From Bacteroidaceae bacterium (lineage in GTDB: Bacteria; Bacteroidota; Bacteroidia; Bacteroidales; Bacteroidaceae), in contig JAILPK010000066.1 in assembly GCA_024699495.1 (NCBI GenBank), positions 1 through 64,000 of the forward strand: DNA of 64,000 bases, in the 5' to 3' direction. Below are positions 1 through 7,409 of this stretch, piece after piece (position 1 is the first letter of the stretch; every line of letters starts with the position of its first letter). Position numbers and translations under genes: made by a program. The notes beneath the pieces were generated by a model. That model did no database searches, was not told the origin of the DNA, and saw only the letters and a list, made by a program, of their open reading frames with translations.

Positions 1-330
1 AAGTAGCCCCAGTGGCCCTAAAAAGATTATGGCCAACAGCTCAAAAACACTTAGCCGCGGCCGCAGCCGCTTGTTTCGCGTCGAAAGTCCCTTTGTGAAA
101 GAATGAAGGTACTTTTGTTCAGATACAAAAGATATGCGGCGCGTTTTGGAGATTTTTACGATTCACGTACTTTTGTAACAGAAGTGGAGGGCGTGTTTTA
201 GAGGGTGTTTTTACGGGCGAAATTGTGGTTTTGTAATATGCAGATAATCAGCGTGTTACAAAAGCCGAAAAAATCCCGCTTCGGACAAAGAAAAAATCTT
301 CGGATTTTTATGAAAAAAGTTCGGAAAATA

Positions 331-362
331 TTTGCAGGATATAGAAAATTATCGTACCTTTG
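331..362 (+). promoter_or_regulatory. Consensus Bacteroidota promoter without an evident gene
   Basis: TTTG at 331-334, exactly 20 bases, then TACCTTTG at 355-362, which matches the Bacteroidota housekeeping promoter. Two further TAnnTTTG boxes lie upstream at 110-117 and 168-175. Only very short reading frames follow: a 10-codon frame from the ATG at 471 and a 13-codon frame from the ATG at 491. After them the sequence passes into GC-rich repeats. The promoter may drive a short RNA or be the remnant of a lost gene. Confidence 0.6.
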
Positions 363-531
363 CACATGGAAAAAGGGATGTGGTTGCCTCCCGGATTCCA
401 GAGGGATAAAGACAGTTTCAGCCGGCAGTAACTATCTTTCCCCACCCGCGCTCTTTGACTTATTTCTAATCATGAAAAACGCAATTGATTATGGCAAACT
501 ATAAGACTGAGTTGCCTGTGCGCAGCGATTA

Positions 532-960
532 GCTGGCGCGATGGAGCTGCGAAGAGCGGTTGGCATCTGATGGCAAAACCATCAGACACAATAAGCGCTG
601 AAGCGCTTTCGCGGCGGGGCTTGCGGCCATGCTTGCTGCTTGCAGGTGGCTGGCGCGATGAGGCTGCGGAGAGCGGTGCCAGATGTTCTATCGGGGCTGG
701 GAGAGTCTGCGGGGCTATCGGGGCTAAGGCTGGCGCGATGGAGCTGCGAAGAGCGGTTGGCATCTGATGGCAAAACCATCAGGCACAATAAGCGCTGAAG
801 CGCTTTCGCGGCGGGGCGGCGGGGCCTGCGGCCATGCTTGCAGCTTACAGTTGGGCTGGCGCGATGGAGCTGCGAAGAGCGGTTGCTGCTTGCAGTTGGG
901 CTGGCGCGATGGAGCCGCGGGGCGGCGGTTACAACTTACAGTTGGGCTGGCGCGATGAGT
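532..960 (+). repeat. GC-rich dispersed repeat block with an 89-bp duplication
   Basis: The segment 532-620 recurs at 729-817 with one mismatch seen by eye. Each copy starts GGCTGGCGCGATGGAGC (or AGCTGG...) and contains a hairpin (TCTGATGG, loop CAAAA, CCATCAGA) followed by a second one (AAGCGCT, GA, AGCGCTT). Four more partial copies of the starting module lie at about 649, 854, 899 and 946. The short frames across this block look repetitive and non-coding. The stretch 1-530 before it has promoter-like boxes but no convincing gene. Confidence 0.8.
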
Positions 961-992
961 TGCTCAGAAATTTGATTAAAATAGGAGATAGA

Positions 993-1103
993 ATGAAATC
1001 AAGTATTGTTGACGTTCCCCGTAAGTATTCGGAGGAGGATTTGTTTGGAATCAATAAGTATCAGCGGGCGCTGATCAAGGATGTAGTCAGGGGAGGTGTG
1101 TGA
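993..1103 (+). CDS. Possible 36-residue protein or gene remnant
   Basis: This short ATG frame follows the purine-rich stretch AGGAGATAGA and ends by overlapping the 3' end of the convergent acetyltransferase gene by 17 bases. The middle of the peptide (EEDLFGINKYQRAL) recalls the start of KAP-type P-loop NTPases, which commonly begin with a similar Asp-Leu-Gly-x-x-x-Tyr-x-x-x-Leu pattern. No Walker motif or other NTPase part follows. It could be a short real protein, the leftover N-terminus of a deleted gene, or chance. The composition is less GC-rich than the repeat block just upstream, which favours former coding sequence. Confidence 0.3.
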   Translation: MKSSIVDVPRKYSEEDLFGINKYQRALIKDVVRGGV

Positions 1104-1590
1104 TTTTCTGGTAGGCCAGTCTTTCGTCGCCTGATGCGAGGTAGATGATGCCGCATAAGGTGAAGCCGTGTTTGAGGCAGTTGTGCTGCATGATTTTATT
1201 GTCGCGGTGTGTGTCTATCCTGATGTTTGTGTCTCTGGCGAAGCAGAAGTTCATGATGCTGCTGAAGATGCCGTGTGCGTCGGGATAGCTGGCGATGCGG
1301 TGGATAACATGATAGGGTAGGGTGTCGTTGAGCCATGCGCCATCATAGATTCTGTCGTATGTCGGTTCAGGCGACGGGAGGAAGGCAAAATAGGCTACTA
1401 TCCGGCCCTGGTGTTCCACCACGAAGCCGGCTCTCTTGCTCATATCTGCCATAATGACAGCCTCGGAGGGGTAGCCCTCTGCCCACTGGTGCATGTTGCC
1501 GTCTTGGCGCATAATTGTTTTTGCGGCGTCGATGACTTCCATGATGTCTGATATGTCTGCGGCTCGCGCTTCCCGGATTACCCTGTTCAT
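1087..1590 (-). CDS. GNAT-family N-acetyltransferase
   Basis: A 167-residue cytoplasmic protein of the GCN5-related acetyltransferase type. It opens with IREARAADISDIMEVIDAA, the usual first strand and helix of the fold. The central strands include FVVEHQGRIVAYFAF, and a late segment (IRIDTHRDNKIMQHNCLKHGF) matches the familiar R-D-x-x-N-x-x-M-x-x-x-x-x-K-x-G-F end of GNAT proteins that act on small molecules or amino groups. The substrate cannot be read from the sequence. The ATG at 1590 is preferred because A-rich sequence precedes it; a GTG at 1641 would add 17 low-complexity residues. The gene stands alone and converges on the small frame ending at 1103. Confidence 0.8.
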   Translation of the reverse strand: MNRVIREARAADISDIMEVIDAAKTIMRQDGNMHQWAEGYPSEAVIMADMSKRAGFVVEHQGRIVAYFAFLPSPEPTYDRIYDGAWLNDTLPYHVIHRIASYPDAHGIFSSIMNFCFARDTNIRIDTHRDNKIMQHNCLKHGFTLCGIIYLASGDERLAYQKITHLP

Positions 1591-1789
1591 TATTCTTGTT
1601 GTTGATGCTGCTGAGGTCTGTGCGGCGGTGCTTTCTGTCACCTTAAATCTATGGATATAGAGGTCGGTGAGGTCTGTGTTTATCTGCAGCGTCAGCCTCG
1701 GATTTTATTGTTGTTCTCCTGTATGTGGGTGCAAACATCGTAAAAAATCTGCATATATCCATACGAAAGGCAAAAATATTCTCTTTTCT

Positions 1790-1820
1790 TTTGCCAGTAT
1801 CTGTAAACTCCTTACCTTTG
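1790..1820 (+). promoter_or_regulatory. Promoter of the peroxidase-nitroreductase gene
   Basis: TTTG at 1790-1793, 19 bases, then TACCTTTG at 1813-1820. Transcription would start near 1827, leaving an unusually long leader of about 215 bases before the ATG at 2045. That leader holds a GCGCGATGGAGCC module, GGTTAAG heptamers and the GGCGGCCAAGGCCGAATCT module, so repeats appear to lie between promoter and gene. Confidence 0.6.
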
Positions 1821-1822
1821 TA

Positions 1823-2040
1823 CGCGCGATGGAGCCGCGGTTAGAGCCGGGCTCTGGTTGAGAGTTATTTTTGGTTAAGGGTTAAGTTAAGGGTTAATGG
1901 TTAAGGGTGTGGCTGGCGCGGGGAGATGAACCTGCTTCACAATACAGAACGGGCGGCCAAGGCCGAATCTTTTATCTCCCATCTGCGCGGAGTGCTCATC
2001 TGTCTCTAATCGCTCATCGTTATTACTACTAAAAACCGAA
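1823..2040 (+). repeat. Repeat-filled leader of the peroxidase gene
   Basis: It contains GCGCGATGGAGCCGCGG at 1824, heptamers of the GGTTAAG type at about 1872-1907, and from 1911 to about 1980 a module that begins GTGGCTGGCGCGGGGAG and contains GGCGGCCAAGGCCGAATCT. The same module recurs at about 4338-4402, just before another heptamer array. No gene is seen here. Confidence 0.65.
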
Positions 2041-2044
2041 AGAT

Positions 2045-3181
2045 ATGAAAAGACTGATTGTATGCCTGATGGCTGTTGTCGCTGTGATGAATGTTGCGGC
2101 GCAAAGTGTTTATGATTTCAAGGTAAAGGATGAAGCGGGTAGGGAGGTTTCGCTTGAGCAATACAAGGGGAAGGTGCTGCTGATAGTGAATACCGCCACG
2201 CGGTGCGGATTCACGCCACAATATAACGAGCTGGAGGCTTTGTATTCGAAGTATAAGGCGGAGGGGCTCGAGATTCTTGATTTCCCCTGCAACCAGTTTG
2301 GGCAGCAGGCTCCGGGTTCTATTGAGGAGATTCACCAGTTTTGCACGGCCAACTTCAATATCCATTTTCCTCAGTTTGACAAGATTGAGGTGAACGGGCC
2401 CAACGAGCATCCGTTGTATAAATGGCTGAAGTCGCAGAAGGGTTTTGGCGGCTTTGATGTCAACGACCAGCGCGGTAAGATGATGGACGGGATGTTGCGC
2501 AAGAAGGATGCAGCCTACGATAAGAACAGCGACATCAAATGGAATTTCACCAAGTTTCTTGTGGGCAGGGACGGGCAGGTAATCAACCGTTATGAACCAA
2601 CAGCGAACATGGGCGATATCGAATCTGACCTGCAGATGGAGATGAACCCAGTGTTGAAGAATATCATGGCTCGCCGTTCGGTGCGTAAGTATCTGGACAA
2701 GCCGGTGGAACACAGCAAACTGAGTCTTGTGGTGCGCGCCGGAATAAATGCTCCGAGCGGAATGAACCGCCAGCCGTGGATTGTGCGTGTTGTAGAGGAT
2801 CAGCAGCTGATAGCCGATGTGACCAATGTCTATAAGCAGGTGAATCCGGAAATGGTTAAGCGCGACAAGAACTTCAAGAATATGTTCCGCAACGCTCCCA
2901 ATCTGATATGTGTCTGCACGCCGGTCAACGGCGGTGACCTGGATGCCGGTCTGCTGGGTGAGAATATGATGCTTGCGGCTCAGTCGCTGGGGCTTGGCAC
3001 CTGCTGTCTGGGCGGTCCAGTGCGTTTCCTGCTGAGCAATGAGAAATGCAAGTTTTTTATGGAACGTCTGGAGATTCCGGCAGACTACAAATTGAATTAT
3101 ATCATTGCCATAGGCTATCCGGATGAGCAACCCGATGCCAAACCCCGTGATGCCTCAAAGGTGAAGTTTATTCGGCCGTAA
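2045..3181 (+). CDS. Exported glutathione peroxidase-nitroreductase fusion
   Basis: A 378-residue two-domain redox protein. Residues 1-19 form a signal peptide, so it should act outside the cytoplasm. Residues 20-198 are a glutathione peroxidase-like thiol peroxidase: Cys54 in NTATRCGFTPQ, FPCNQFGQQ at 80-88, and WNF at 166-168 supply the Cys, Gln, Trp and Asn of the active site. Cys rather than selenocysteine implies thioredoxin-type reduction. Residues 203-378 are a nitroreductase-fold flavoprotein with the FMN contacts RRSVRKY (210-216) and APSGMNRQPW (236-245) and a late GLGTCCLG segment. Such peroxidases reduce hydroperoxides; what the flavin domain reduces is unknown, and it might hand electrons to the peroxidase. 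The frame is continuous across the join, so the fusion is real in this sequence. Confidence 0.88.
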   Translation: MKRLIVCLMAVVAVMNVAAQSVYDFKVKDEAGREVSLEQYKGKVLLIVNTATRCGFTPQYNELEALYSKYKAEGLEILDFPCNQFGQQAPGSIEEIHQFCTANFNIHFPQFDKIEVNGPNEHPLYKWLKSQKGFGGFDVNDQRGKMMDGMLRKKDAAYDKNSDIKWNFTKFLVGRDGQVINRYEPTANMGDIESDLQMEMNPVLKNIMARRSVRKYLDKPVEHSKLSLVVRAGINAPSGMNRQPWIVRVVEDQQLIADVTNVYKQVNPEMVKRDKNFKNMFRNAPNLICVCTPVNGGDLDAGLLGENMMLAAQSLGLGTCCLGGPVRFLLSNEKCKFFMERLEIPADYKLNYIIAIGYPDEQPDAKPRDASKVKFIRP

Positions 3182-3239
3182 GCGGCGTTTAGAGCCAGGC
3201 TCCAGCTGAGAGTTGAGGCTCTGGTTTAGAGTTTAGAGT

Positions 3240-3311
3240 TGCACTAGAGTGAGGAGTGAGTAGTGAGGAGTGAGTAATGAGTAGTGAGAAGTGAGTAGTG
3301 AGGAGTGAGGA
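3240..3311 (+). repeat. Heptamer array, GTGAGKA type
   Basis: About ten head-to-tail seven-base units, mostly GTGAGGA alternating with GTGAGTA, with ATGAGTA and GTGAGAA variants. They follow the stop of the peroxidase-nitroreductase gene. GCTTACT-type units (about 3423-3453) and a GGCTGCGCGATGAGG module (about 3376) follow. The whole gap 3182-3840 contains no convincing gene. Confidence 0.8.
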
Positions 3312-3576
3312 GCGGCCAAGTCGGCGGCGGTGGGGGCCGCAGCCAAAGGTCTAAAGCCAAAGGTCTAAGGCTTGGGCTGCGCGATGAGGGGGGAGCACTG
3401 CGGCTGCGGAGCCCTGCGTCTGCTTATCGCTTACTGCTTACTGCTTACGGGTTAAGGCGGTCGTGGGCTGAGATTTTAAGTTTTTGAGTTTTTAAGTTTG
3501 TATGTTTTTAATGAATTATCCATGTATTGGGCCATGAATTGCTTGTAAACTGCTCAAAATGCTTGGTTTTTGCACT

Positions 3577-3635
3577 AAAAAAGCGTGGTTTTTCGGGTGT
3601 TTTTTTCACTCAGAAGGCCACGCTTGCTTTTATGG
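3577..3635 (-). terminator. Hairpin terminator, leftward
   Basis: AAGCGTGG at 3581-3588 pairs with CCACGCTT at 3618-3625, with an inner GTG/CAC pairing. Read on the minus strand the stem is followed at once by a run of T, as in an intrinsic terminator. It lies about 215 bases past the stop of the leftward DUF4491 gene and is the first such signal downstream of it. Confidence 0.55.
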
Positions 3636-3726
3636 TTTTTTCAACCCATTGTAAATCAAGCACTTACAGAGAAAATGTCACAATGTAACAATGTCACATG
3701 TAACAATAAGGGAGAGGGGGCATTCC

Positions 3727-3757
3727 GATGGAAGATGGAAGATGGAAGATGGAAGAT
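3727..3757 (+). repeat. Perfect heptamer array, GATGGAA
   Basis: Four uninterrupted GATGGAA units and a partial fifth. They are followed by a GGCTGGCGCGGGGCC module, GTGAGTA units at about 3793-3807 and a GGTTGGCGCGATGGAGCCGCGG module at about 3810-3832, next to the stop of the DUF4491 gene. Confidence 0.8.
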
Positions 3758-3840
3758 GTGAGGCTGGCGCGGGGCCGAAGGCATGCCTTCGAGTGAGTAG
3801 TGAGTAGTGGGGTTGGCGCGATGGAGCCGCGGAGCGGCGG

Positions 3841-4143
3841 TCAGCTCCTCGAGTATTCGTGTTTGCGTTTGGGATTCATCGGGAACCATCCCTTTTCCAC
3901 CCGTTTCTTCTGCTCAAAAAGTTCACCGATACCCCAAAGAGCTGATGCTCCGAAGACTCCGAGGAACGAAGAGAGGTATATGTTCGAGGTAAAAAGCGCT
4001 GCAAGACAGCAACTAATCCCAATCAGCAGATAAACGACCCAGAAACGGGTGCCCAGGTAATATTCCGTCTTAATCACTATGGGATGCCAAATGCCGATGG
4101 TGAGGAAGGTCATAATGGCGATTGATATGCCTGTGAAATACAT
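3841..4143 (-). CDS. DUF4491 family membrane protein
   Basis: A 100-residue integral membrane protein. It opens with MYFTGISIAIMTFLTIGIWHP and continues with EYYLGTRFWVVYLLIGISCC and SSFLGVFGASALWGIGELFEQ, giving three hydrophobic helices. The HPIVIKTEYYLGTRFW stretch and the closing GELFEQKKRVEKGWFPMNP are recognisable as DUF4491, a short family of unknown function widespread in Bacteroidales. The charged C-terminus probably lies in the cytoplasm. The gene stands alone between repeat blocks and is unlikely to be in an operon. No function is assigned. Confidence 0.85.
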   Translation of the reverse strand: MYFTGISIAIMTFLTIGIWHPIVIKTEYYLGTRFWVVYLLIGISCCLAALFTSNIYLSSFLGVFGASALWGIGELFEQKKRVEKGWFPMNPKRKHEYSRS

Positions 4144-4464
4144 ATTTTTAATTCTTTTTTTATTTGAATGGCTGGAGGCAGAGGCGGCTAAAGCCGCGAT
4201 GCGGCGGTTACAGCTTACTGCTTACTGTTTATAGGTGGCTGGCGCGATGAAGCCGCTTTGCAGCGCTTACTGCTTACCGCTTACAGGTGGCTGGGGCGAT
4301 GAAGCTGCGATGCGGCGGTTACAGCTTGCAGCTTACAGGTGGCTGGCGCAGGGAGGTGAAGCAGCTTTACCAAACTGAATAGGCGGCCAAGGCCGAATCT
4401 CTCATCCCTCATCTCTCATCTCTCATCTCTAATCTCTCATCTCTAATCTCTCATCTCTAATCCC
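4144..4464 (+). repeat. GC-rich modules followed by a TCTCATC heptamer array
   Basis: Three copies of (GCTTAC)n-AGGTGGCTGGCGCGATGAAGC lie at about 4200-4345, the last leading into the GGCGGCCAAGGCCGAATCT module. From about 4398 to 4473 follow roughly eleven heptamers TCTCATC, TCTAATC and CCTCATC. The array runs into the last codons of the GH28-GH105 gene, which ends at 4465. No gene lies in this gap. Confidence 0.8.
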
Positions 4465-7119
4465 TCATCTTTCATCTGAGATGCGGGATGCTGTCAGGCT
4501 GTCTGTCTTCTCTTTTTCAAGAGATGCCCAGATGAAGGGCCCTACAGCTTTGGCATCGTTGTCGCGGACGGGTTCGCTCAGATAATAGGCGTAAGAGCCG
4601 TCTCTTCTGCGGTCCTCTCGGGCTTTTGCCTTGGGATTAATTTTCTTCAATGCTGCTGCCACCTGCTGGCTGATGCCTGGGCCCAAGCCGGCTACTTTGC
4701 AGGCGCCGGTGAGCGAAATGGTCTGGTCTGCATTTATGCGGATGAAGCGGCGTATGATGCCCTCATAGGCTTTTGTGCCTGCTTCGCGATAGTGATCACC
4801 GAGCCAGCCCCTGTTGGCTGCTTTAAGAAGAGAATAGGCAAACATCGAGGAGCATGAGCTCTCAAGGTAGTTGCCTGTGGCCTCTGGCGAGTCCATAACC
4901 TGAAACCATAACCCCGTCTGCTTGTCCTGCCAGCGTATTACGGCATCCAGGTCTTTCTGAAGCAGACTGATAACCTCTCCGCGGCGAGGATAGTCTTCCG
5001 GAAGAGCGTCGAGCAGTTCCACGAGAGCCATAGTAAACCACCCTTGGGCGCGGCCCCAGCAGTGTTTTGACAGTCCGGTCTGCGTATCGGCCCAGAACAT
5101 ATTCCGATTCTCGTCGTAGGCATGTCGGTTTAAGCCTGTCTGCGGGTCGTAGGTGCGCCGATAGGTTGCTGTGATCTGGTTCACAGCATCGTCGAAGATA
5201 GCTTTTGCCTGTCTGGGTTTTAGCAACAATCGTGCAGTGAGCACACGGAATGGCAGGCCCATGAATATGCCGTCGAGCCACACCTGATATGCGTAGATAG
5301 CTTTGTGCCAATAGATTTTATCCCCCTTTGTGCGCGGCTGGCGCTCCAGCTGCTGCATGAGAGTCTTCATCGCTTTCAGATTCTTCTCTTCCGGGAAGCG
5401 CTCGTACATCCGTGCCACGAAGTGGCCTGTGCGGATGTTGTCCAGATTATATTCCTGCAGATTATAGTCTCTGATATTTCCCTGGGGTGAAATCATAGTG
5501 TCTGTATATTCTTTGCAGTAAGCCAGAATATCGTCACCGCCATATCGCAGATATGTGTCCAGCATAGCCTCCAGTTCGATTCCCATCACGTAGCTCCATT
5601 TGGGCCGTTGTGAGAAGTCCAGGAGATATGAATGCCGTGTGCGCTGCATCTCGGAGCGTGTGAGCCATTCAGAATACCGCCCGCCGTACGGAAGTTGCTG
5701 AAGCACCAGACTGCCGTTGATGAAGAGCTTATTCAGAATGATGTCTCTGGTTTTTCCTTTGATGAGGTTGCCGTCGGCGACGTTGTCGAAGCGGCAGTCA
5801 GAGACATTTATATCTGAGACGCAAGTGTCTTCATCAAGTCCGACGACCATAAGTCCGTAGCGTGAGCGCTGGCAGCTCACGTTTGCCACATTCACGTTCC
5901 TCACAGTGGGCAGGAATCCGCGGCAGCATATCTCGCGCGGCTCATAATTGAGGTTTATCTTCACCACTGCCTCTCTGCACTGACCTACGCGGATGTCCCT
6001 GACATTGATGTTTTCTATGACTCCGCCTCTGCATGAGTTGGTTTTGATGCGCAGAACGCGGTCGAGGTTGGGGGAGTCCATCACACAGTCGTGTGCAAAA
6101 ACGTTACGGCATCCGCCGCTTATCTCCGAACCGATCACGACACCTCCATGCCCGTTGCGCATCTCACATCTGCGGATTATGATGTTCTGAGACGGAATGC
6201 CGCGCTCGCGGCCATCTCTGTTGCGGCCGCTCTTGATGGCGATGCAGTCATCTCCAGTGCTGAAGAAGCAGTCCTCGATGAGCACACGGTTGCATGCCTC
6301 GGGGTCGCACCCGTCGCCATTGGGCCCGCTGTTGATGATTCGCACTTTGCGAACGGTTATGTCTTCGGATTCCAGGGGGTGAATCACCCAGAATGGAGAG
6401 CGCAGGAGGGTGACTCCTTCCATCAGAACTCGCCGGCAGCGATTGAAATTTATCAGCTGCGGGCGCATCCCGTCCTGCCGGGTGAACACTCTTTCTGCAG
6501 AGCGTCTCCCCTCGCTGTCAGTCATCGGTATGCCGTCCTCGCCTGATTTGAGCAGACGTGCCCGTCCGCCCAACTTCTGACTGGGTATTCCTTCCTTCCA
6601 GCCGAATTTTGCTGTTCCGCACCAGGCCCACCACGTCTCGTTGGTCCCTCCGCCGTCGATAGTTCCAAGTCCTGTGATGGCGATGTCGGAGGCCTCGAAC
6701 GCGTAGATGCATGGTTGGAGATTGTAGCATTGCAGTCCCTCCCAACTGGTCGCTACTATTGGATACAATTCCGGTTGGAACGCGAATTCCAGAGTCGCTC
6801 CTTCCTCAACCACGAGGTTCACGTGGGATTTGAGTGTCACAGCCCCGGTGAGGAAACGTTGTCCAGCTGGCACAATGACCTTGCCTCCGCCTTTTTCAGA
6901 GCAGATGTCTATGGCTTTCTGAATCGCTTTTTGGTTCTTTGCGGCTGAATTGGCCGGTTTGGCTCCATAGCGTGTGATTAGATACTCAGCGGGTTTCAGT
7001 TGCGGAGCGTTGATGCTCTGCTCAATCGTTTCATAGAGTGTCTGGTCCCATCCCCCGCTAGCGAAGGATGGTGGCGCCAGCAGGCAGCATATCATAAGCG
7101 AAATCAGATATCTAATCAT
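4465..7119 (-). CDS. GH28-GH105 pectinase fusion
   Basis: An 884-residue exported enzyme with a signal peptide over about residues 1-20. Residues 43-460 form a GH28 (polygalacturonase-type) beta-helix with all four hallmark motifs: NGDGCD at 267-272, GDD at 289-291, GHGG at 323-326 and RIK at 357-359. GH28 enzymes hydrolyse galacturonosyl bonds of pectin. Residues about 500-870 form a GH105 (alpha/alpha)6 barrel; WLDGIFMGLPF holds the likely catalytic Asp616. GH105 removes unsaturated uronic acid from oligosaccharides released by pectin or rhamnogalacturonan lyases, so one chain joins backbone cutting to removal of lyase ends. There is no sorting tail, and the last residues are encoded in the heptamer array. 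It is leftward from its own promoter. Confidence 0.9.
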   Translation of the reverse strand: MIRYLISLMICCLLAPPSFASGGWDQTLYETIEQSINAPQLKPAEYLITRYGAKPANSAAKNQKAIQKAIDICSEKGGGKVIVPAGQRFLTGAVTLKSHVNLVVEEGATLEFAFQPELYPIVATSWEGLQCYNLQPCIYAFEASDIAITGLGTIDGGGTNETWWAWCGTAKFGWKEGIPSQKLGGRARLLKSGEDGIPMTDSEGRRSAERVFTRQDGMRPQLINFNRCRRVLMEGVTLLRSPFWVIHPLESEDITVRKVRIINSGPNGDGCDPEACNRVLIEDCFFSTGDDCIAIKSGRNRDGRERGIPSQNIIIRRCEMRNGHGGVVIGSEISGGCRNVFAHDCVMDSPNLDRVLRIKTNSCRGGVIENINVRDIRVGQCREAVVKINLNYEPREICCRGFLPTVRNVNVANVSCQRSRYGLMVVGLDEDTCVSDINVSDCRFDNVADGNLIKGKTRDIILNKLFINGSLVLQQLPYGGRYSEWLTRSEMQRTRHSYLLDFSQRPKWSYVMGIELEAMLDTYLRYGGDDILAYCKEYTDTMISPQGNIRDYNLQEYNLDNIRTGHFVARMYERFPEEKNLKAMKTLMQQLERQPRTKGDKIYWHKAIYAYQVWLDGIFMGLPFRVLTARLLLKPRQAKAIFDDAVNQITATYRRTYDPQTGLNRHAYDENRNMFWADTQTGLSKHCWGRAQGWFTMALVELLDALPEDYPRRGEVISLLQKDLDAVIRWQDKQTGLWFQVMDSPEATGNYLESSCSSMFAYSLLKAANRGWLGDHYREAGTKAYEGIIRRFIRINADQTISLTGACKVAGLGPGISQQVAAALKKINPKAKAREDRRRDGSYAYYLSEPVRDNDAKAVGPFIWASLEKEKTDSLTASRISDER

Positions 7120-7142
7120 AGTTCAGAGTGTTATTTCGGCTG

Positions 7143-7150
7143 CAAATATA
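7143..7150 (-). promoter_or_regulatory. -7 box of the GH28-GH105 gene
   Basis: On the minus strand this reads TATATTTG, a match to TAnnTTTG, about 25 bases before the start codon at 7119. A/T-rich sequence precedes it; no clear TTTG -33 element was found. Confidence 0.45.
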
Positions 7151-7218
7151 CATCATTTTTTTAATTAATAGGTTTTTACAGCATGTTATCTGTTTTTTAT
7201 CTGGGCGTAGCGCCTTCG

Positions 7219-7388
7219 TCGGTCTAAAGTCTGAGGTCTAAGGTCTAAGGTCTGAAGTCTGAAGTCTGAAGTCAAAGGTCTGAAGTCTAAGGTCTGAAGT
7301 CTGAGGTCTGAAGTCTAAGGTCTAAGGTCTGAAGTCTGAGGTCTGAAGTCTGAGGTCTGAAGTCTAAGGTCAAAGGTCTAAGGTCAAA
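7219..7388 (+). repeat. Long heptamer array, GTCTGAA/GTCTAAG type
   Basis: About 24 consecutive seven-base units in strict phase, drawn from GTCTAAG, GTCTGAA, GTCTGAG, GTCTAAA and GTCAAAG. It lies upstream of the GH28-GH105 promoter and leads into a GGCTTGGGCTGGCG module. It is the longest of the heptamer arrays in the window. The frames through it have a heptad-periodic, meaningless peptide and are not genes. Confidence 0.9.
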
Positions 7389-7409
7389 GGCTTGGGCTGG
7401 CGGGGGAGA

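Noticed and set aside
570-958. Short frames across the GC-rich repeats (MELRRAV-type peptides)
   Set aside because: The same words appear in several frames and both strands of repeat copies, as expected for non-coding repeats.
2006-3130. 374-codon minus-strand frame
   Set aside because: Antisense shadow of the peroxidase-nitroreductase gene, which has clear domains and a signal peptide.
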